Below, in pieces: positions 23,906-35,032 of a stretch of 64,000 bases of DNA (position 1 is the stretch's first letter; each line of letters starts with the position of its first letter). The DNA is from Cryptomeria japonica (lineage: Eukaryota; Streptophyta; Pinopsida; Cupressales; Cupressaceae), in assembly GCF_030272615.1 (NCBI RefSeq), contig NC_081408.1, positions 615,350,476 to 615,414,475 on the forward strand, in the 5' to 3' direction. The position numbers were made by a program, and so were the translations under genes. The notes under the pieces were generated by a model that saw nothing but the letters and a program-made list of their open reading frames with translations, was not told the DNA's origin and ran no database searches.

Positions 23906-26535
23906 CATAAATCATAGATTCCTCTAGGTGTTACAATTTCTTGATCACTAAAGAAACCATCTAGACATTGTCCACTCCCTTTGAACCAATATGATCAAGA
24001 TCCTTGGAAGTTAACTGAAGCAGATCCTCTAGGTACTCCCTCTGAAGCTCCAAGTACTTGCATCAACCTCCTGACCTCCTCATCCAAGGTTGCCTCTATT
24101 GTTTTGTTAGACTCCCTCTAAATCTCTAAGTATTTGCATCAACCTTCAAACCTCCTCATCAAGGGTTGCCTCTATTGGTATCATATTTGTAATGGCCTTG
24201 TAGTCCATGATAGTTGCAGCTGATGCAAGGACATTCACAAAACTTGATTCCTTTTTGTAGGCCTTGTGCTCAGAACCAACAATAGTAGCTAATGTATCAT
24301 TACTATCAGTTGCATTTGAATCGGCTACATTCACAATTTCTCCTTTATTTGAAGTGGAAATAGTATTCAAATCCATTCCTAATAGGATACTATTCTATCA
24401 ATTTAAATTACCATCCTTTGCAACCGTGACTTCTGCACTTCTTCTGTTATGCTTGTCATTGTCTACAAGGGCACTAGATGTGACAATGACATCTATAGGA
24501 CCCGACACCGGTGGACTGCCAATTATCTCACCAAATGGAAGGGGTCCAAAGAAGATCACTCATGAATTAATGAGCCTGAACATAATGGAATAGAGATAGC
24601 CATGTTTACCAGTGAAAATCACCAATGTTCACTAGTGACGAAGAAGCCGACATGATGTTGGAAAGAATAGACAAATTGAGAAATATCATAGAGTGTAATA
24701 TCAATAACGACTTGAAATGACAAAGAACAAGTTAATACTTTAATAGAATACATGCGCACCATCAATATATCTATGTATATGTGAGCCTCCAATAACTTCT
24801 GCAGGTTTAGGCTAAACAAGAAATCCAATAGTGAATCCACCACAAAGCACTATCACCTCTTACACAAATCTTCAATCGATGTCATTGAAAGACGATCATC
24901 AAACCGTATAATTGAAAGATATCATGTGCCAATTATAGTGCATACAAGCCACACAACAAGTCGACTCAAGGAGATTGCAGATTTGAAACCCACTGTTACA
25001 CAACACTTATTTTCTCTTACAATCTAAGAAGCTTTCATTTTCCTGCCAAGGAATTATAGGATAAATTTGGGCATCTTCTAATAGAGTAGAATAAAAATCA
25101 GCAGACAACTACACCCTTCAATTTTAATATGTGGAGTGGTGGATAGTTGCTTCTGACATAGGTGTTGACCAACTCTATGAAACAATAGACATACACCGTC
25201 CTAGAATTGCAGTCACAAGATCTCAATGAACCTGACTGTAGCTTTGCCATGTAAGAAGAAAATATAAATAGCTTTATGTCCTCCTTTGCAATACAATCAA
25301 TATCCACTGGTGCCATATGAATATCATCGGCCATTAAAGATTCCTTTACATTGGAAGAACCAATATCCACTGATGTAATATGAGTATTATTTATCATTAA
25401 TGATTCCTTGTGACTCATCATCTCCTTGTAGGTGCTCCCACCGGTTATGAGTTACTGCAAATTGTTAGTCAAAGCAATCAATGCTTGCTTGTCACCATTG
25501 CCATCAGTTATGTCATCCAGCATCGTCTCTGCGTCGCTGCCCCCACCCATTCTGGGCTGCAATGTTTTACATCGTCTAACTCTTTGTTGTCCATAGCCTT
25601 GACGATGACCATCATTGAAGGTCACGAAGCTGAAATAGGACCTTTCAGTTTCACGATCATCTAAAATCTTTCACTCAAGGATTTGGCCAAACCGGCTAAA
25701 TGTGTCACGAGGGCTGTGATCATCGGTAGCCCGAGAAAGCATCGCGATAGCACTCGAGGTCACAGAATGGAGACTAGCAACAAGGTGATGAGCCAGAGAC
25801 TTCACCATTTGATGGATATCGCCTGCCCATGGTTGAGTATTCCATCCATCCTTGACTTGTGAATTTACCAATGTTGGTGCATACGAGCTCTATTCATGAA
25901 GACTTGCCCATAATAAAAGTCATGGAGGCTACGTTAAACTCCCAATCTTTAACAGATACATTCTTCACGTTAGAAAACAAGGCAATGAAAACATTGCTAG
26001 ATGAGCTCAGCCCAGGTGAATACAAGCACTATTCATCTGTTATCGGAATATATGCATCATCATGACACCAATAGGAAGTATCGATCGATAACAAATACCC
26101 AAATGGAATGAATATGGAAGCGACTTTATTTTCTTCTCTAAACACCCCCAATAAATGTAGTGATGCCATTAATGGGAGAGATGAGCCATCTTTGTGAATA
26201 TATTACAAATACGAAGGCAACAACAATAATGGAGAGCCTCTAGAATTTGGAAACTCCCATTCACAAATGAAATAATCCATATCCATACTGATAATGAAAC
26301 TTACAAATGTCCCCAGCAAGATCATTAACTTTGTTTGATATCAGGTCATCCTTCTATGATACTGGGTTGCTTGGCCATGTGGTGTTTCATCCAGGAATGG
26401 TCAAAATTTTTGAGCATTTTTGTTCTGCAGTGCGCCTTTAGACACTTCGCCCATCCATGATGCTCACATCTATTTCCAGCTTTCTTCTGATGCTATGAAG
26501 GAAACTTACATCTCTGATAAAATTTTGGAACCCCC
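23906..26535 (-). other. G: remaining internal region, no recognisable domain
   Basis: Several short open stretches occur on the minus strand (24146-24376, 25098-25421, 25671-25871). None shows a zinc knuckle, protease or integrase motif that I can name. The segment next to the primer site would be the former leader and gag. I cannot assign a function. Confidence 0.5.
24052..24176. repeat. Direct repeat of about 52 bp in G
   Basis: AAGTACTTGCATCAACCTCC and the following 30 bases at 24054-24103 recur with small changes at 24127-24176. Both copies end GGTTGCCTCTATTG. They are spaced 74 bases apart, a short tandem duplication. Confidence 0.75.
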
Positions 26536-26546
26536 TCTGATACCAT
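26536..26546 (-). other. G: primer binding site, initiator-Met tRNA type
   Basis: The minus strand reads TGGTATCAGAG directly at the LTR boundary. This supports a copia origin and the minus orientation. Confidence 0.85.
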
Positions 26547-27016
26547 GTTGAATTTTGATGATCAGAGATGTAAGCAATCAGATATGTTAATTTGGTGGTC
26601 ACACACATATTGTTTATTCATTTATTGTATGTGTTCATCAATTCAATTATATATATGTTGGTGGTGTCCCTTCACTAGGAGTCACCACTTTTTGCCCAAT
26701 AATTATATTATGTTATTATATAACAAAATTATATTATTATATCATTGTATTATACTAATATAATATAATCTTCAAGAATATAAGATAATTATAATTATAC
26801 TATTATATAACCTCAATAATAATATAATTATTATGTCATAATAATTATATTATCACAAATATTATCCCAATATAATAATTATAATGCCTATCAATATAAT
26901 TATTATATCACAATAATTATCACAATTAATAATATAATAATTATAAATATAATCACAAGCTTTGTGTTATTTAAGTAGGTCTATGGATTCCAACCACAAC
27001 TACAATAAAATCAACA
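26547..27016 (-). repeat. G: 5' LTR
   Basis: It starts TGTTGAATTTTG and ends AATCAACA, followed by TAGAC. Partner of 22516-22984. Confidence 0.92.
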
Positions 27017-27021
27017 TAGAC

Positions 27022-28124
27022 AACTAATTAAGGAGAGTTATAATGTAGTTGCCCATACCTATAACACAAGAAACAATAGGCAACATAACCCTCCTCTAGT
27101 TGTTCCGACTCTTCTACCTGATCCTCAACTTATTCTTCCACAAGCACCTCATATTTCAGAAACCCTTGGTAAAGAATATGATCTTGTCAAACAACTTAAA
27201 GCTACTCTTGCCAAGATACCAATTTGGGATTTGCTTCAAACTTCCTTGACTGATCATGGAATACTACAAGATCCCTTGAAAACATTGAATGTACCACCTG
27301 CAATGACATCTAATAATATGGCTTCCTTGATTCACTCTATTACATCACCTAAGACTCAGATTGTGTTTACACAAGATGATCTTTCCTCTAGTGAAATTCA
27401 ACAATAGTATGATCCCTTAATGATTGTGGTTATCATAAATGATAGTGCGATAAGGTGAACACTAGTGGATAATGGTTTTGGCCTTAATGTTTATAGTATT
27501 AACTTATTACATAAGATCAATGTTGATACATCTCTTATTAAGCTTGATTGTCTCGCCATCTATAGCTTTGATAATGTTGCTAAGTATTCATTAGGTATCA
27601 TCACCTTGCTTGTTAAGCTAGGTCTGGTTACTTTACCTACACCTATTCATGTCATGTCTGGAGAGTTGACATATAACTTATTGCTAAGAAGACCTTGGAT
27701 TCATAGCATGCAAGTTGTTCCCTGTACATTACATAGGCAAATAAAATTCATTCACAACAATACAACATACACCTTGTTAGGTGACACAAGATTCCAGGCT
27801 TGTTTACAAACATTAAATTCTAAAGCCTCTTCAATCAATTCTTCCCCAACTATCTCAAACAATTCCACTAAAGCTTCTACTCCAATTAGTGTGACCAGTT
27901 CATCAAACCTATCTCCTATATCTGGACCGATTCCCAATACTTCCTCAAGTGGACCTAAGGTTCCCAAGGAAGAGTCTTCTCAACCTAACTCTACGATTGA
28001 GAATAATTTCTCTCTTGAACATATTCTTTCAGAAGATGATTGGGGATCCTTTAATTTCAATCCTACTTTTGTAGGGGAATACAAAACTCCCCCTAGAGAA
28101 CCTAAGGTCGAAAAGAAGAAATAA
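27022..28124 (+). pseudogene. E: gag-like end and aspartic protease
   Basis: The frame interrupted by G continues here (about 27022-27405) and ends with a stop. The retroviral-type protease follows: TLVDNGFGLNV (active site DNG, near 27463), then SFDNVAKYSLGIITL and the flap/C-terminal motif LTYNLLLRRPWIHSM near 27670. TLHRQIKFIHNNTTY follows. A Ser/Pro-rich tail with an acidic end (27830-28124) leads to the G-patch. Stops at about 27405 and 27456 break the frame. DNG rather than DSG or DTG is common in this plant gypsy group. Confidence 0.85.
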
Positions 28125-28151
28125 GAAGAAGAACCTAAAAAGCAGTCTACT

Positions 28152-28556
28152 TTGTCTGGGCCATTAAGTAATAACTTTGTGGTGGCTTCTCAGATTTCAT
28201 CTCCCTTAGTTTCTGATCTAGAGGATTTTGATCCTTCACTTTTTGAAAATCCTCCTTCTTCTTCAAAAATGACTAACCTTTATGGTCCTGGTTTTCACAT
28301 CCTAGCTAGGTGTGGATATAATGGAAATGGACGTGGTGCTCAAGAACAAGGGATTAAAGTTCCCTTGAAAAATAAATTTCATGATATGACATTTGGGCTT
28401 GGTTATGATCCTTTCAAGCCTACTAAAGGCTCTAAGAGACCATCTATTAGTGTTAATGTCATTTCTGCTTCTCTCTCACTAAAATATCTAGAATATATTG
28501 ACTATGACCCTTCTTGTGTCTTTGCTTTGGATTTTTTTCTACTGATGATTCCTTAG
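28152..28556 (+). pseudogene. E: G-patch segment behind the protease
   Basis: LARCGYNGNGRGAQEQGIKV (about 28303-28360), followed by GLGYDPFKP, has the glycine spacing of a G-patch. Plant Tat-type and some other plant gypsy elements carry this between PR and RT. The preceding 50 codons are acidic and Ser-rich. It ends at a stop at 28554, where the frame passes on to the RT region. Confidence 0.8.
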
Positions 28557-29494
28557 CTAAATTATTGGGAGCTTATGTCAACCTTCCTCATTATCACCAT
28601 AACCGCAATTTTCCCTATCGTTTAAATGCAGAGGCCTACTTTGGGAAATAAAGAAATAGCGATGAGATAGTTAAAGAATTTCCTCAATTGAAAGATTCTC
28701 CTCGACAAAGAAATCTTTTAATAAATGACACCATTGATATCAAGATGGATCCTTGTGTTGAAGATAAGATCATCAAGATAGGGAAATGTCTTGACGAAGA
28801 AGAGAAAAAATAGTATGCTGAGTTTTTACATGAATTCCCTAAGATCTTTGCTTGGATATATTCTGACATGCTTGGCATAGATCTTAAGATTGTCACTCAT
28901 AACATTGTCCTAATTCATGATGCTAAACCTATCAAGAAGAATATTCAAAAGATTCACCCTAAGGTGGCATTATTTGTTAAAGGCAAGATTGAAAAATTGT
29001 TGGATGCTGGATTCATTCATCCTATTGATTATTCCCCATGGATTTCAAACATTGTGGTTATGGCTAAAGCTGAAAAACAAGATTAGGATGTGTATTGATT
29101 TTCATGATTTGAATGAGGCATCTTTAAAGGATGATTTTCCCCTCCCGAATATTGACATGATAGTAGATTTAGTAGCAGAGCATGCTTTATTATCCTTTAT
29201 GGATGGTTTCTCAAGATATAATCAAATCTTCATCAATCCCCAAGATCAATATAAAATGATTTCACCACCCCTTGGGGTATGTTTTGTTGGATCGTGATGC
29301 CTTTTGGATTAAAAAATGCATGCACAACCTATCAGTGTTCTATGACTCACATTTTTCATGACTATATGCATAAGACCTTAGAAGATTACGTTGATGACAT
29401 CTTAGCGAAATCCATTCTTCATGCAAATCATGTTAAAATCCTTTGTCAAATCTTTGAGAGAATTCATAAGAATAACATGTGTTTGAATCCCTAA
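28557..29494 (+). pseudogene. E: gypsy reverse transcriptase
   Basis: The connector (KDSPRQRNLLINDT) and the hydrophobic start (HEFPKIFAWIYSDMLGID) precede RT. In RT, LLDAGFIHPIDYSPWISNIV lies near 28996-29055. After a frame change near 29080 come MCIDFHDLNEASLKDDFPLP and LSFMDGFSRYNQI. After another at about 29280 come MPFGLKNACTTYQ and EDYVDDILAKS (active site intact, about 29382-29415). Two frameshifts and several stops make it inactive. Confidence 0.88.
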
Positions 29495-29509
29495 AAATAT
29501 ATTTTTGGT

Positions 29510-30208
29510 GTGGATAGTGGTAAACTATTAGGATTCATAGATTCACATCGTGGTGTTGAGGTGGATACGAAGAAGGTATATGCTATTGTTAACATGCCAC
29601 CTCCTAAAAATCATTCCCAACTAAAAAGTTTGCAAAGAAATATCCAAGCTATTCTTAGGTTCATCTCTCAACTTGTGGACCGTACCTTTCCCTTCACACA
29701 ATTGCTTAAAAAGAATACCACCTTCCAATGGAATGAGGATTGTAGTCAAGCATTCAAAGACTTAAAGACTTATTTGGCCAATGCTCCTATTCTTCAACTT
29801 GCTGATCCTACTAAGCCTTTTCTTCTATACACTGTTGCTTCCCCTCAAGCTCTTGTAGCCTTATTGGCACAATGCGATAAAGATGGTAGAGAATGCCCAG
29901 TTTATTACATAAGCCACACTCTACTCGATTATGAAGTCCGATATTCTACAATAGAAAGGCAATGCCTTGCTTTAGTCTTTGCAACCCAAAAGTTGAGGCA
30001 TTATCTCTTGAATACTGAGATCCATGTTATCATTAAATTTGATCCCCTTAAACATCTTCTCTCCAAAACTGATCTTTCTGGATGCTTAGCTAAGTGGGTT
30101 ATGATGTTGACGGAGTTTGATTTTAAGTTTATCTCACAAAAGACAATAAAGGGTCAAGCATTGACTGATCATTTAGTCGATGCTCCTTCACCCTTCTCCC
30201 TACCTAAT
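29510..30208 (+). pseudogene. E: RNase H domain 1
   Basis: The RT thumb (LGFIDSHRGVEVDTKKV) leads to FQWNEDCSQAFKDLKTYL. The RNase H core follows with LLYTVASPQALVALLAQ, where the usual first Asp reads Thr. YYISHTLLDYEVRYSTIERQ (Glu retained) and LRHYLLNTEIHVIIKFDPLK come next. It ends MLTEFDFKFISQKTIKGQAL. One long frame covers it. The missing Asp would abolish activity. Confidence 0.86.
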
Positions 30209-30598
30209 CCAGAGTCTTTTCTCGGTGAAAACATTTTTTCCATTGAGGTTAATAAGACTTGGGTACTGTACCTTGATGGCTCTAAGTGTCGTACAGGATC
30301 AGGGGCAGGGGTGGTCTTAATCTCTCCTAAAAATAAGCCTATACCTTTATCATATCATCTCAATTTCTTATGTCCCAACAACATTGTTGAATATGATCTA
30401 GCTTTATCCTTGTTGCAAAAATTTGATTCTTATACCATGGAGCTTGCTCCTCTAAAAGATAATCAACATATTGATGCGATGGCATGTGTTTCCTCTCTTG
30501 TGTCTCTAGAGGACCCCTTGGTAGATCTTAAATTCACTATTCACAACCTTACTACCTTGACTATTTTTGATAATCCTAGTGATGTGGTATTTTGTTGA
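30209..30598 (+). pseudogene. E: second (archaeal-type) RNase H, internally shortened
   Basis: WVLYLDGSKCRTGSGAGVVL (30258-30317) and NNIVEYDLALSLL are the first two blocks of the extra RNase H typical of Tat elements. After that the frame jumps directly to PLKDNQHIDAMACVSSL. The middle of the domain, including the region with the GDSQL-type Asp, is absent. It stops at 30596. Confidence 0.82.
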
Positions 30599-31696
30599 AT
30601 TATAGATTCTGATGAATGGTACTCACATATTGTGAGATATTTGAGTGATGTTACCTTTCCTGATTCTGTGAATAAGAATACTAGGGATAGGGTTCACAAA
30701 TTGGCTACTAGATACATTATCCTTTCTAATGCTCTTTATAGGAGAGATTATAATGGTCTTCTTCTTCGATGCTTAAACAAGGCTGAGATCCCTATTTCTC
30801 TTAGGAAGCATATTAGGTGCTTGTGGGGGGCATTTTGGGGATAGGTCTTTAGTTCAAAGATTGCTCTGAATGGTATATTATTGGCAAACCATGGAAAAGG
30901 ATTCCTTTGCATTTGTTAAACGATGTCATTAGTGTCAGCAACATAGCAATTTGATCTATGCCCCTACCCAAGAGCTTCGATCACAGGTAGTGTCTTGGCC
31001 CTTTTCTACATGGAGTTTGGATCTTGTTGGTAAAATATCTCCTCTTTCATCTCAAGGACATACTTTCATCATAACTACCACTGATTACTTTACGAAGTGG
31101 GTGGAAGCCATTCCTCTTCAATCCACTCCTGCTGAAGTAATTTGTCAATTCATTTTGGAAAACATCATTTCTCGATTTGGGATACCTTCTGCATTAGTTT
31201 CAGATAATGGAACGTCATTCAAAAATAAGGATGTGAATAATTTCTTGAGAAATATCATATTCAACGTAAATTTTCTACAGCTTATTATCCTCAATCAAAT
31301 GGTCAAGCTGAGTCTTCTAATAGGATAATTGAACAAATTCTTTGAAAGACTATAAACAAGCATGGTAAGGATTGACATACTCAATTAACCTATAATCTGT
31401 GGGCCTATCGCATGAGTGTACATGTTGCTATGGGTTTTACTCCTTATAGTCTTGTTTATGGTGCTGATACCATTATGCCTTTGGAGTTAGAGATTCCTTC
31501 TTTGAGAGTCTCTCTTAGGGTTATAGTGGATGATGATTCCTATAGATAGAAAATACTTCAACAACTTGAGATGCTTGATGAATGACGTATAAATGCCCTC
31601 AAGAATATTCAAGAATATGATAAAACTTTGCAACGAAGTTACAATGATAAGGTTATTAAACGTTCCTTCTCAGTAGGGGATTTAGTCCTTTACAAG
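30599..31696 (+). pseudogene. E: integrase, main part
   Basis: The N-terminal region (YIILSNALYRRDYNGLLLRC) and a decayed zinc region lie at 30632-30950, with stops. The core has WSLDLVGK (first Asp, about 31015), VSDNGTSFKNK (second Asp, about 31198) and NGQAESSNR (Glu, about 31305) after a one-base frame change near 31255. The C-terminal part (MGFTPYSLVYGADTIMPLE) runs to 31696, where D interrupts. The last codons resume at 41162. Confidence 0.87.
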
Positions 31697-32953
31697 TGTA
31701 GACACCTAAAAATGGTCAACGCTTGCGGAGTCATACTTTAACATTTGCGCATTGCCTCATTTTAGGATTTTGCGTCGCATTAACATTTCTCCTATGTCAC
31801 GCACTTGGTCTTTATCATTTGCGAGCATCGATTCATTCTTCTACATTCTTCATTCGTCTCACTCTCAAATTTGGTCTTGTCGATAACAATCTTTAATCAT
31901 GATTTTGGTCGATCTTTGTCCTTGTCAATCTTGTCATATTGCGATCGATTCGTCATCGATCCTTGTCCTTTTCAATCATGTCAATTTGGTCAATTTGTCA
32001 TTGATTTTTGTCAACCAATCTCAATCAAATCATTTATCAACACTGGTCATTTATCAATTCAAAATCATGATCAAATCAATATCAACTATCCTTTGTCAAG
32101 ACCTAATTGTCGTCCTTGCATTTCTAATTCATCTTCCAAGGTTTTATGATTTATTCATTTAATCTTGTTTGGAATTTTCCCTCTAGGTTAAATAATTTAT
32201 TTATTTATCCTAAGTCTTCTCATTACAATTAAATGTTCATTTAATTGGTTAATTATTCCTCTTTGTGAATTAATTAATAAACGACAAATTATTAATTAAT
32301 TTACCTAATTCCTAATTTCCACTTATTTTCTAATTTCCTAATTTTAATTTCCACCTAATTAATTTGTCTTTAGTGCTCCCTATTTTTGTGCTTCATGCAT
32401 CATACTCTTGGCATAGCAAGATGTCATAAGGTTCTAGTCCTCTAACCATTGCATTGGCAATATGTCATAATTCATGACATAGAAGGTGTCATAACCTTCT
32501 TCTTTTCACTCATTTTTCCCATTTTTGAAATTAATTGCTTCTAATATCCATTTCATGCTAAATTTGATCCTATCTCCAATTTATCTATAAATTGGATGAA
32601 TTTCTTCAATCAAATCCCTTGATTCTTGACCCCTAATCAGATTATCGAATTTCTAATCAATCACACTTTGAGTGCTTTTGAGCAATTTTCTTACCTACTT
32701 GCTTTCAATCATGTATGTGCACTTGTAGGTGAGATCCACAACCAAACTATTTGAAGAGGAAAGAAGAACAATGGAGCCGCATGAAGAAGCATTCAAATCT
32801 ACCATTGGTTTTCATATGTCTTTAATTTTGAATGTTTTGATTTCATGTCTCTATTGAGTGTGCTTAGGATAGATTCATTGCATTCTAGCTTTTTGTGATT
32901 AGGCTAAATTAGTTTTTATATTGCTTTGATGATTTCCTATTTCCTATGCTACA
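31697..32953 (+). repeat. D: 5' LTR
   Basis: TGTAGACACCTAAAAATGG to CTATGCTACA. The region 31900-32060 is rich in GATCGAT-, TTGTCAAT- and TTGTCCTTGTC-like repeats. Two overlapping short frames in this region recur in all copies of the LTR and are not genes. Confidence 0.95.
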
Positions 32954-32958
32954 TTAAT

Positions 32959-32979
32959 TGGTGAACCCAACGTGAACAC
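32959..32979 (+). other. D: primer binding site TGGTGAACCC type
   Basis: TGGTGAACCCAACGTGAAC stands five bases after the LTR. AACCCAACGTG overlaps the lysine-tRNA primer site consensus. It is shared in form with E (21713). Confidence 0.65.
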
Positions 32980-33075
32980 TAACCTTCTAACCTCTTTATG
33001 GTGTTTTGAGTGCTTTCAAGTTGATTTGCAGGCCAAAAAACCCAAAAATAGGGTCGTGCAGGGTTTTCTGGAGAC

Positions 33076-33191
33076 TTCTGCGCCTGTGTCCTGCATCCTG
33101 CGCCTGTGTTGAGCATTCTACGCCTATGTTGAAGACATTCTGTGCTTGTGTCCTACATTTTGTGCCTGTGTCCTGAGTTCTGCGCCTGTGT
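33076..33191 (+). repeat. D leader: six imperfect CTGCGCCTGTGTCCTG repeats
   Basis: The core CTGCGCCTGTGT or a close variant begins near 33077, 33098, 33117, 33139, 33158 and 33180, at roughly 20-base spacing. It lies in the untranslated leader about 100 bases after the primer site and is GC-richer than its surroundings. Confidence 0.85.
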
Positions 33192-35032
33192 AAAGTCCAG
33201 AATAGGGGTAAAAATGCAGTGTTTTATTTGAAATTTGTTTAGTTTTTGCATTCTGTTTTCTGTGCTTTGGATTTTGGTACTAATTATCTGTGCAAAATCT
33301 TGGCATACGCATGGCAAAGACAATAAATCAAACTACTAACATGGGTTATGCAGAATCGATAGTCAAAGACATGAAATCAAACTTCTAACTTGGGTTTTGC
33401 AGGTTGCCTTGGAGAAACAATTAAACTTGGTGTTTGTCTTTAAATGTTTTAGGCACCTAGTGATTTCTAATAGGTTGGAATGAACATGTTTTTGCTTTGA
33501 TTGTTGAGTGTGACATTGGAGTAGGAGAGTATGCTCTCATCCTTTCAGGGTGATCAGAAATCCAGATCTTCGATACCATGCTTTTGTCTTTGATTGTGTG
33601 TCTCCTTTAGAGGGCCTGCCTTCTCGACCACTTTGCTTTTGCAAGCAAGTGATAATCATGAGAAGGGAATGACCCAAAGTGAGTACGGCTAGAATTCCTT
33701 GGCATTCTAACTCACTATAAAAAATTACCCGATGAGCGAAAGCATTGAAGGAAGGGTTACGTGGGAATTGCAGTTACTTGGGAAGTGATGACCCTTGGAC
33801 TCTTTCTCATATCAACATATAAGTAGGGCCTCATGGTCTAAATCGTGCTTGCGCGACTACATTTGTTTGGTATCTTGATGGGCTTAATGTCTCAATCACG
33901 CTTGCGTGACATCAAGGAGTAACACTTAACAGAAATCCTTACTACACACCTTGTTTTAGAGGCCAAAAAACCCTTCTAGTTGCTTGAGAAGGACAAGTTT
34001 GGATACTTGGAAGAGATACTAAGTTCGCCATGGGGAGATTTCCATGGGGACTGATGCTTGGCTGCCCTGAGAAGTGAGTGCCGTGGAAGGAAGCCCATGG
34101 GGTCAAGCATCTATGTATTCTCCTTGAATCCCATAATGAGTCTACCTCTCAAGTACCTAATGTCTTTGCCTACCATAAGAAATGTGGAAATGAGCATGAT
34201 TGTCTTGAGTCTAAGTTGCAATATGTTGTAATCTTTGCTTGTCAAAAGTTGAATTGCATCCCATTTCAAAAAGCAAAAAAATTGATCCAACATAAATTTA
34301 AACACAAGAGACATTCATCCAACAAAAGTTTATCAAGATTCAAAACTCATCTTCAAACATGGTTGTCAAATATTGTTCAAAATCTTGTCTCAACATTCAT
34401 GTTACTTACATTTAAGTTCATCCTAGGTTGCATTTTGCAAAAGTCATTGTCAACTATCAAGGTTAAGTTTCACCTAAGTCATACTCCTTTGCATATCAAT
34501 AAGGGTCATCCATTTGCATGTGTCTTCTTGCATTAGAGTAATACCATTGTCATACATTCATATTTGCATACCCTAGGTCTCTTCATCAAGTTTAGGTCAT
34601 TATCATATCATATTAGGGTTATTTGCATAGTGATTGTCCCTTAGCATATAGTGTCATAGCTAGGTTTTGTCATACTTGAGTAATTGCAAATCTTTGATAA
34701 ACCCTAAGTCATTGTTAGAAAGTCTAGACCTTATCAACCTTTTGTGATTTTGTCATCCATGTCATTTCGTCAAACCTAGCTTAGTATCCAAGCATATAGG
34801 GGAGACATTGTCATTTTGTCCTTTTGTCACTCGGTCCTTTTGTCCTTTGAGGTCTAGACATCATTTCCAATTTCCTAAGGGTCTCTCTTTTAGATTTGCA
34901 TTCAAAAGTTTGTCAAAATCTTGAAAAATAACCAAAAACATAGGTTGCATTCTCATTTATTTAGTTTGCATTTAGTTACATATCATATATTGTCCTTGAA
35001 AAATTCCAAAAATATTGCATTTGCATAGTGAC
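33192..35032 (+). other. D: long leader between primer site and reading frame
   Basis: This 1.84-kb stretch has no convincing gene. The open stretch at 34078-34536 has low coding character and no recognisable domain. A packaging signal or a spliced leader would be expected in this position in LTR elements. Neither can be shown from sequence alone. Confidence 0.55.

Larger units (their letters stand above)
22516..27016 (-). mobile_element. Element G: small defective copia element, minus strand
   Basis: 470-bp LTRs at 22516-22984 and 26547-27016, an iMet-type primer site next to the right LTR, and a short purine tract (AAGAGGGAG on the minus strand) next to the left LTR. Perfect target duplications TAGAC lie at 22511-22515 and 27017-27021. 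The internal region of about 3.55 kb keeps only scraps of RT and RNase H. It is a deletion derivative that needs proteins from elsewhere. Confidence 0.92.

Noticed and set aside
27465-28124. Possible host aspartic protease gene
   Set aside because: LTYNLLL..PWIHSM, the following G-patch and RT, and the position within E identify it as gypsy protease.
31805-32162. Two overlapping frames repeated at 40013-40370
   Set aside because: They lie in the D LTR and are produced by its GATCGAT and TTGTC repeats; the third copy at 59579-61120 does not keep them intact.
34078-34536. 152-codon frame in the D leader as a second D gene
   Set aside because: No Kozak-like context or domain, composition like the untranslated surroundings, and no comparison copy in the window to test it.
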